Positions 27,035 through 35,600 of a DNA stretch of 64,000 bases are shown in pieces (within the stretch, counting starts at the first letter, position 1; the number at the start of each line of letters is the position of its first letter). The notes under the pieces were generated by a model. That model searched no databases. It was not told the DNA's origin and saw only the letters and a program-made list of their open reading frames with translations. The stretch covers positions 46,297,346-46,361,345 of the forward strand of contig NC_087064.1 in the NCBI RefSeq assembly GCF_963678635.1, in the 5' to 3' direction. The stretch is from Symsagittifera roscoffensis (taxonomy: Eukaryota; Xenacoelomorpha; Acoela; Convolutidae). Position numbers and translations under genes: made by a program.

Positions 27035-30000
27035 GCTACGAAACTTTGAAATATTTCAAGTCATTTCTTGGAACGAATCAGTTCGCGAAAAGTTTCAGTT
27101 TTTCTAAGCAAGCTTTTAAAGCTGAAACTTTGGATTATTTCAAACTATTTCATAGATTGAATAGGTGCTCGAGAAATTTAAGTTTTTATAAGCAAGAATT
27201 TTAAGCTAAGAAACGTTGAAATTTTATCAAGTTACTTCACACACTGAATCGGTTCGCGAAAAAAATTAAATTTTTCTGAGCAAGCTTTTAGGACAAGAAA
27301 ATTTCAAAGGACTCCACTTATTTCTTGGACCGAGTCCGTTCCCCAAAACACTTAAGTTTTTCTAAGCAAGCATTTAAGCAAGCAGTTTCAGTTTTTCAAA
27401 GCAAGCTATTGAAGCTATGAAATTTTGAAATACTTCAAGTTATTTCAAAAACCAAATCAATTCGCGAAATTTTTTTCGAAGCAAGCTAATCAAGCTATGA
27501 AACTTTGAAAAAATGCAGGTTATTTCGTGGACTAAAACGGTTCGCGAAAACTTTGAAGTTTTGCAAGGAAGCTTTAAATGCTTTGATATTTTGAATTATT
27601 ACAAGTTATTTCATAGACTGAAACGGATCACGAAAAGCTTTAAAATTTTTGAAGTAAGCTAATCAAGCTTCGTGAAAAAATTGTTTTTCTAATCAAGCTG
27701 TTAAAGCTGCGAAACTTTGAAAAATTTTAAGTCATTTGTTGGAACGAATCAGTTCGCGAAAAGTTTCAGTTTTTCTAAGCAAGCTTTTAAAGCTGAAATT
27801 TTGGATTATTTCAAACTATTTCATAGATTGAATCGGTGAGCAAAAAACTTAAGTTTTTCTAAGCAAGACTTTTAAGCTATGAAACGTGGAATTTTTTTCA
27901 AGTTACTTCATACACTGAATCGGTTCGCCAAAAATTTAAATTTTTCTAAGCAAGCTTTTTAGACTAAAAATTTTGAAAAGACTCCAGTTATTTCTTGGAC
28001 CAAATCAGTTTGCGAAAAGTTTCAGCTTTCCTAAGCATGCTTTTACAGCTATGAACGTTTGGATTATTTCAAACTATTTCATAGATTGAATCGGTGCGCA
28101 AAAAATTTAAGTTTTTCTAAGCAAGACTTTTAAGCTATGAAACGTTGAAATTTTATAAAGTTACTTCATACACTGAATCGATTCGCAAAAAATTAAAATT
28201 TTTCTAAGCAAGCTTTTCAGACTTAAAATTTTGAGAAGACTCCAGTTATTTCTTGGACCAAATAGCATGCTTTTAAAGCTATGATCCTTTGAAAAAAAAT
28301 GAGAGATATTGAATGAAACAAAGCGGATCACTTAAAACATGTTCAAGCAAGTTATTCGAAACTTTGAAGCTATTCAAAACTTTGTTAACTGCGACACTTA
28401 AACTTTTTGCCACCTGTTCAGTCTATAATTTAACCCGGAAATTTTTCAAAGTGTTTCTGGGAAAGCTTATAGAGCTATGCAAATTTGAAAAATTTTTTCC
28501 ATGATTCGAGCAATACGCGAAAAGCTTAAAAGTTTTCAAAGCAAGCTAATCAAGCTATTAAAATCTGAATTCTTTCACGTTATTTCGTAGACCGAATCAA
28601 TTTCTAAGCAAGGTTTAAAGCTATGAAACATTGAAAAATTGCAAGATAATTCATAGAGTGAATCAGTTCGCAAAAAGCTTCAAGTTTTTCGAAGCAAGCT
28701 AATCAAGCTATGAAACTTTGAAAAAATGCAGGTTATTTCGTGAACAAAGACGGTTCGCGACAACTTTGAAGTTTTACAAGGAAGCTTTAAAAGCAAGGAA
28801 ATTTTGAATTATTACAAGTTATTTCATAGACTGAAACGGATCACGAAAAGCTTTAAGTTTTTTGAGGTAAGCTAATCAAGCTAAGAAACTTTGAAACTTC
28901 GCTTCGTGAAAAAATTAGTTTTCTAAGCAAGCTGTTAAAGCTACGAAACTTTGAAATATTTCAAGTCATTTCTTGGAACGAATCAGTTCGCGAAAAATTT
29001 CAGTTTTTCTAAGCAAGCTTTTAAAGCTGAAACTTTGGATTATTTCAAACAATTTCATAGATTGAATCGGTGCTCGTGAAATTTGAAATTTTCTAAGCAA
29101 GAGTTTTAAGCTATGAAACGTTGAAATTTTATCAAGTTACTTCACACACTGAATCGGTTCGCGAAAAATCTAATTTTTTCTGAGCAAGCTATTAGGACAA
29201 GAAAATTTCAAATGACTCCACTTATTTCTTGGACCGAATCCATTCCCGAAACATTTAAGTTTCTCTAAGCAAGCATTTAAGCAAGCAGTTTCAGTTTTTC
29301 AAAGCAAGCTATTGAAACTGAAATTTTGAAATACTTCAAGTTATTTCAAAAATCGAATCAATTCGCGAAATTTTTTTTCGAAGCAAGCTAATCACGCTAT
29401 GAAACTTTGAAAAAATGCAGGTTATTTCGTGGACTAAGACGGTTCGCGAAAACTTTGAAGTTTTACAAGGAAGCTTTAAAAGCTTTGAAATTTTGAATTA
29501 TTAAAAGTTATTTCATAGACTGAAACGGATCACGAAAAGCTTTAGGTTTTTTGAGGTAAGCTAATCAAGCTATGAAACTTTGAAACTTCGCTTCGTGAAA
29601 AAATTATTTTTCTAAGCAAGCTGTTAAAGCTACGAAACTTTGAAATATTTTAAGTCATTTCTTGGAACGAATCAGTTCGCGAAAAGTTTCAGTTTTTCCA
29701 AGCAAGCTTTTAAAGCTATGAACTTTTGGATTATTTCAAACTATTTCATAGATTGAACCGGTGCGCAGTAAACTTAAGTTTTTCTGAGCAAGACTTTTAA
29801 GCTATGAAACGTGGAAATTTTATCAAGTTACTTCATACACTGAATCGATTCGCAAAAAATTTAAATTTTTCTAAGCAAGCTTTTCAGACTTAAAATTTTG
29901 AGAAGACTCCAGTTATTTCTTGGACCAAATAGAATGCTTTTAAAGCTATGATCCTTTGAAAAAAAAACGAGATATTGAATGAAACAACGCGGATCACTTA

Positions 30001-31870
30001 AAACATGTTCAAGCAAGTTATTCGAAACTTTGAAGCTATTCAAAGCTTTGTTAACTGCGACACTTAAACTTTTTGTCACCTGTTCAGTCTATAATTCAAC
30101 CCGGAAACTTTTCAAAGTGTTTCTGGGAAAGCTTATGGAGCTATGCAAATTTGAAAAATTTCTTCCATGATTCGAGCAATATGCGAAAAGCTTAAAAGTT
30201 TTCAAAGCAAGCTAATCAAGCTAATAAAATCTGAATTTGTTCGTGTTATTTCAAGTTATTTCAAAAATCGAATCAATTCGCGAAATTTTTTTTCGAAGCA
30301 AGCTAATCACGCTATGAAACTTTGAAAAAATGCAGGTTATTTCGTGGACTAAGACGGTTCGCGAAAACTTTGAAGTTTTACAAGGAAGCTTTAAAAGCTT
30401 TGAAATTTTGAATTATTAAAAGTTATTTCATAGACTGAAACGGATCACGAAAAGCTTTAGGTTTTTTGAGGTAAGCTAATCAAGCTATGAAACTTCGCTT
30501 CGTGAAAAAATTATTTTTCTAAGCAAGCTGTTAAAGCTACGAAACTTTGAAATATTTTAAGTCATTTCTTGGAACGAATCAGTTCGCGAAAAGTTTCAGT
30601 TTTTCCAAGCAAGCTTTTAAAGCTATGAACTTTTGGATTATTTCAAACTATTTCATAGATTGAACCGGTGCGCAGTAAACTTAAGTTTTTCTGAGCAAGA
30701 CTTTTAAGCTATGAAACGTGGAAATTTTTTCAAGTTACTTCATACACTGAATCGATTCGCAAAAAATTTAAATTTTTCTAAGCAAGATTTTCAGACTTAA
30801 AATTTTGAGAAGACTCCAGTTATTTCTTGGACCAAATAGAATGCTTTTAAAGCTATGATCCTTTGAAAAAAAAACGAGATATTGAATGAAACAACGCGGA
30901 TCACTTAAAACATGTTCAAGCAAGTTATTCGAAACTTTGAAGCTATTCAAAGCTTTGTTAACTGCGACACTTAAACTTTTTGTCACCTGTTCAGTCTATA
31001 ATTTAACCCGGAAACTTTTCAAAGTGTTTCTGGGAAAGCTTATGGAGCTATGCAAATTTGAAAAATTTCTTCCATGATTCGAGCAATATGCGAAAAGCTT
31101 AAAAGTTTTCAAAGCAAGCTAATCAAGCTAATAAAATCTGAATTTGTTCGTGTTATTTCATAGACTGAAACGGATCACGAAAAGCTTTAAGTTTTCTGAA
31201 GTAAGCTAATCAAGCTATGAAACTTCGCTTCGTGAAAAAAATGTTTTTTTAAGCAAGCTGTTAAAGCTACGAAACTTTAAATATTTCAAGTTATTTCTTG
31301 GAACAAATCAGTTCGCGAAAACTTCAGTTTTTCTAAGCAACCTTTTAAAGCTGAAACTTTGGATTATTTCAAACTATTTCATAGATTGAATCGGTTCGCG
31401 AGAAATTTAAGTTTTTTTAAGCAAGAATTTTAAGCTATGAAACGTTGAAATTTTATCAAGTTACTTCACACACTGAATCGGTTCGCAAAAATTTTAATTG
31501 TTTCTGAGCAAGCTTTTAAGACTAGAAATTTTGAGAGGACTACTTATTTCTTGGACCGAATCCGTTCCCGAAAAGTTTAAGTTTTTCTAAGCAAATATTT
31601 AAGCAAGCAATTTCAGTTTTTCTAAGCAAGCATTTAATGCTAAGGAACTTTGAATTATTTCAAGTTTTTCCAAGTACTGAATCGGTTCGCAAAAGCTTAA
31701 GTTTTTGGAAGCAAGCTAATCAAGCTATGAGACTCCGAAATATTTCAAGTTCTTTCATAGACTGCATCGGTTCGCAAAAAGTTTAGGTTTTTTAAGAAAG
31801 CTAGTCAAGCCATGAACCTCTGAAATATTTCCATTTATTTCATAGAACGAATCGGTTCGCAACAAATTTC
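27035..31870. repeat. Right flank of satellite A, increasingly diverged
   Basis: Monomers are still evident but differ more from the core: extra indels, loss of TTCGCGAA in several copies, and novel words after 31,500. A 907-bp direct duplication is present at about 29,341-30,245 and 30,256-31,155; the second copy lacks eight bases next to the GAAACTTCGCTTCG word. Recognisable monomers stop near 31,870. Divergence rising toward the edge is the expected pattern when unequal exchange homogenises only the array interior. Confidence 0.85.
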
Positions 31871-32139
31871 TTTCTCAGCATAGAGGTTGCTGTTTTCACA
31901 TCATTCGTTCCAGACTGAAATTTTGACAATCCCAGTTCCAGACAGTTGGACAAAAATTAGGCAGGTACTGTCTAGCCTTGAAGTTGGATCGAGTTCATCT
32001 TCCTCTGATGGTTGGTCTGAATGGTTCTTAAACGTTACGCTTGATAGCCTTTTAAACATTGTCTTCTAATAATTCTTAAGCATTGTGTTCAGTTAAACAT
32101 TGCGTCCATAGCACATTCCGACTAAGATTTATGGTTGGC

Positions 32140-32410
32140 AATTTTTTGATAAATGTAACTGAATCTGAAGCTGGGAAATCTGAAATTGAAATCGACTTTC
32201 TAAACTTGAATTCGATCACTTTCTCTGAGACCTTAACACTTTTGCTTTTCGATAAGTTAAGTTTACCTTCTGTTCAACAAATGAAATGAACTTAATTTAA
32301 CAGAAAATCAAAAGCCAAACCGCAAAAAAATCAATATTTAGCATGAAAAAAGAAACAAAAAACCATGACCTATATAAGAGTACTCACTAATTTCATTACT
32401 TTAAAAACGA
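32140..32410. repeat. Dispersed repeat family C, copy 1
   Basis: This segment resembles 40,700-41,190 and 41,765-42,175. Shared words, in order, are a CGATCACTTTCTCTGAGACC-like stretch, TTTTGCTTTTCGATA, AAACCGC followed by an A-run, and ACCTATATAAGAG followed by TTCATTACT and TTAAAAA. It lies between the edge of satellite A and exon 7 of the sorting nexin gene, just where the next exon would be expected. No open frame of note supports it as coding. Confidence 0.65.
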
Positions 32411-32513
32411 ACTTTGCGATGGCTCTGTTTTTTCTGTCTTGTTTCTTGCATTAACTGCATTGATAAAAACAATCAGATATTGGCTTAAGCTAATGCAATG
32501 GTACATAGCATAC

Positions 32514-32607
32514 GTTGTCGGGTCTGCACGAGTCCCTCGATGTTCACAGCCAACTTGTTCAGTTGGTTCTCCAGGTTCTCCACATGCACCAGTTTCATCT
32601 CAAACCA
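32514..32607 (-). CDS. Sorting nexin exon 7 (start of BAR domain)
   Basis: Begins after TATGTGTTTAG with [13 protein letters not shown] and ends at CAAC|GTATGC, 31 codons plus one base. WFE-x-KL and the following heptad-like leucines match the first helix of the SNX1/2 BAR domain. Reading past the donor reaches a stop within nine codons. No convincing exon 8 was found from here to satellite A. Confidence 0.78.
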
Positions 32608-35600
32608 CTAAACACATAAATAAAAATACAGAAAAACGTGGGTTACTACGATATGAGCTAATCGTAAGCTAATTTCGGGATTTACCTGGTCCGGGTCATT
32701 TGGAATCTTTGTGGGTTTAGCGGTGGCTGTTTCTACTACTGAGCTGAATCTTTTCATCAGGCTTTTACCACTCAACGCTGATGTGTGCGATGCTTTAGGC
32801 AGCTAAATCGAAGAAAGATCAGTAACTTATTTCAGAGAAAACCATTTTTTGAAGAAAAAAAAATAAAATAAAACAGGGCTCCTTAACAGCCGCTTCTGCA
32901 AGTTTGTGTCATATCTCATCAGGAGTAGTTTGTGAAGTCGTTATGTTTTACGAGTTTCATCTCTTCACTAATATTTGATGAAAAATACTAGCAAAATCTA
33001 CTACCTCTTCTCGCTCTAGGAAATCTCTCATATCTGGGTCGTTCCTCAAATTCGGATGGTCAAGGCATCTGTTTATAAATCTCTCCAGAGCAGCCATTCT
33101 TCTTTGGATGAACTCTGAGCCCGATGACGACTCCTCTTTTCCCATTTTAACTTTAGTCATTCCACTCATGTTCTTTTCTGGGGGAGGGGGCACTATCCTT
33201 CCGTAACTAATGTGTTTGGCTACCAGTTTCTCGTGCAGTCCCAGGAAGTCGCTGAATCTGCGGAAAACTGAGAATTGACTGGATTTGAAGTAGGTCAAGT
33301 TAGTACGTGTGGATACTTTGAAACGCATGTAGGCATTCACACCATCACCTGAAAATATTCGCATATGGAGATGGCTCAATTTCATCAACAATCGGTTGTA
33401 GATCAAATCGAATCAAGATCGTAGAAGGTTTCACTGTAAATATTTTTTGACTTTCAAAGGAATGTTGAAGCAACAACTCACCGACTTTCATGGAATCACT
33501 GATCGAAACGATGATAAAAGTCCCGTCTCCTGCATTCTAAAAATTAGAGTTCAATTAACAATTACTGCTGTAATATGATAAAAAAATATATTTTACTATT
33601 TTAGCTCAATTTAAATGATTAACAGGCTGGAACATCTCATCATCTCCCAACTTATCTCTCCGTTCAATTTTTGTTCGATGACTTGATGTGCGCAACAAAA
33701 ATTGAGGCTATTCAAGCTGGCTAACCAAGGATTGAAACTTAGAAACATATTTCTTTTGATCGATTGAACCTATGCGCAACCAGTTAGTTTCAAAAGCAAG
33801 CTCTTCGAAGGCTCTTTTAATTAGTTTGGATAGCTTGCAGCATTTCGTGAAACTTATTAAAAATTTTAAAAACAGGTATGTCAAATGATGCATTGTTGAA
33901 AAGCTTAAATTTTTTCTTGTAGAAATGATTCGCAAAAAGTTAAAACAATGCAAGCAAACAACAAAGGATAAAATTTGAAATATTTCAAGTTGTTTTGACA
34001 CTTCAAGCAGATTGAAAACGAAGAAGTATTGCAAGCAAACTTTTGAAACTATTCAGCTAGAAAACTTGTCAAGTTGTTTTTGATAACATCAGTAGTTGAG
34101 CGAATCAACCTTTTATAATGAACGAATGGCCAAAAAACGGGTGCCATTTTTTAGCCGTCATAATGTGCAATCTTAACCTGTAACATCGAAAAAATGAATG
34201 AGGATTTAGCAAAGGTGTCGAAATGGTTAAATGCAAATAAACTCAGTTCAAATATGCTCAGAACAGGGGGCTTAACCTGAACCATCGAAAAATTGAATGA
34301 GGATTTAGCAAAGGTGTCGACGTGGTTAAATTTCAAAAAAACCGCATAAAATACTGTTTTAAACAAAAGCGCTTCTAATTTAAACCCTGAACAGTCTTCA
34401 TGCAAATATCTCGGTATAACTCTAGATTCTAGGCTCACTTTCAGTAAGCACATTGAAACTGTGCATATTCAACTGCGTGAGCAATGCGGAATCATATCTA
34501 AAATCAGGCATTATGCCCCCAGGAGTGTTTTATTACAAAACTACGACTCAAATAATTAATCTATTATCCAATACGGTGTTTTAATATTTATAGTTGTACT
34601 TGCTAGAATTCACTTCTACACATTCTGAAAACGCAGAAAAAATCATTCGAAATATTTTTTGAGAAATCGAGACTCATTTAGCATCCTCTTTGAACGTGCC
34701 ATTATTTTAACTGTCCACGAGCTGTATATATACGAATTGTTGAAAATCTTATTGCGATCGCTAGCAAGTATGCATACAAGCAATTTCTTAAATAATATAT
34801 TCGAAAACAATACATATATTCGAAATATCAGAACATCTAAAAAAAGGTCTGTTGAAAATGCCCTTTGCTCGAACTACGGTGCAGAAATTTTCAATTGAGT
34901 ATCGGGGATCTAAACTGTTGAATTTGTTGCAAGAAAATAATTTAGTACCAATAGATATCCAACTTTTAAGTGAAATCCAGCTTTTAAAAGTGGTTAATGA
35001 TATCAGAAACCTTTTTATGTTTCTTTTTAATATATCTGGTAATTATAAAATATCTGAGTTCATATTTGGTTGACACACTCATCAATAAAATTAAGTGAAC
35101 TGAACACACCTTGTAAATCTATTACCTTTCTTGGTTTCGTGATTCAGTTTTGCTTTTCGCATACTGAAGTCCTTCTTGGACTTGTTCACTGCCGCATGGG
35201 CTCAGTTAGGTGTCCTGTGTCAAAAAGCCTCCATCCATTTGCTACGGTGTTATGCAATGCAGGCTATAGGCCCACAGTACAGTTAGCAGAAGCAGTAACT
35301 GCTAATTGAACAAGTTCAAGAAATTTATATAAACTGGTTACAGGGGCCAACGGCAAGCGAGTTTGCCGAAGATGACTTTTCTTTTGATTTTTTGAGCAAA
35401 AGTGAATCAATTTATAATACAATCAATCATGGGAATATTCCAAAGGACCTCAATCTTTATCAAGGTTTAAGGCGCCTATTCTGTGCTGCCATGGATATTT
35501 GCTTGTCTTCCAATTAAAATTCTGATGACTTGAAATTGAGGTTTTGTTCTATTCTATTGATTGTAATATTTGCACTCTAAATTTTGTTATAATCATTGTC

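Larger units (their letters stand above)
1..31870. repeat. Satellite array A, about 87-bp monomer, higher-order organised
   Basis: The whole segment is tandem repeats. Successive monomers are recognisable by the words GCTATGAAACTTTG, TTTTTCTAAGCAAGC and TTCGCGAAAA. The anchor GCTATGAAAC (or GCAATGAAAT) recurs at about 370, 457, 543 and 630, giving an 86-87 bp monomer. Monomers within a block differ clearly, while whole blocks of 11 or more monomers are nearly identical, which is the mark of higher-order repeats. No host gene is visible inside. The 60-72 codon open frames on both strands are repeat-borne: they recur in nearly every block, and a monomer close to 29 codons long tends to keep a frame open. 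The array continues off the left edge of the window. Confidence 0.97.

Noticed and set aside
1-31870. CENP-B box in satellite A
   Set aside because: Words such as TTCGTGAACTAAGACGG look superficially similar, but the required bases of the box pattern do not line up. No centromeric role can be claimed from motif evidence.
1-31870. CRISPR-like array
   Set aside because: The periodic units are full-length diverged monomers with no constant repeat and unique spacer alternation, and the context is eukaryotic.
31887-32069. Plus-strand frame with VPDSWTKIRQVLSSLE, and a minus-strand frame containing SEEDELDPTSRLDSTC
   Set aside because: The minus frame was tested as a possible sorting nexin exon 8 because of its acidic run. 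The match to the BAR region is not convincing and splice phase could not be made to fit. The plus frame has no known motif.
32390-32440. Possible sorting nexin exon 8 reading IAKFVFKVMKL
   Set aside because: The sequence overlaps the conserved end of dispersed family C and soon reaches a stop, so the resemblance to the BAR helix is probably fortuitous.
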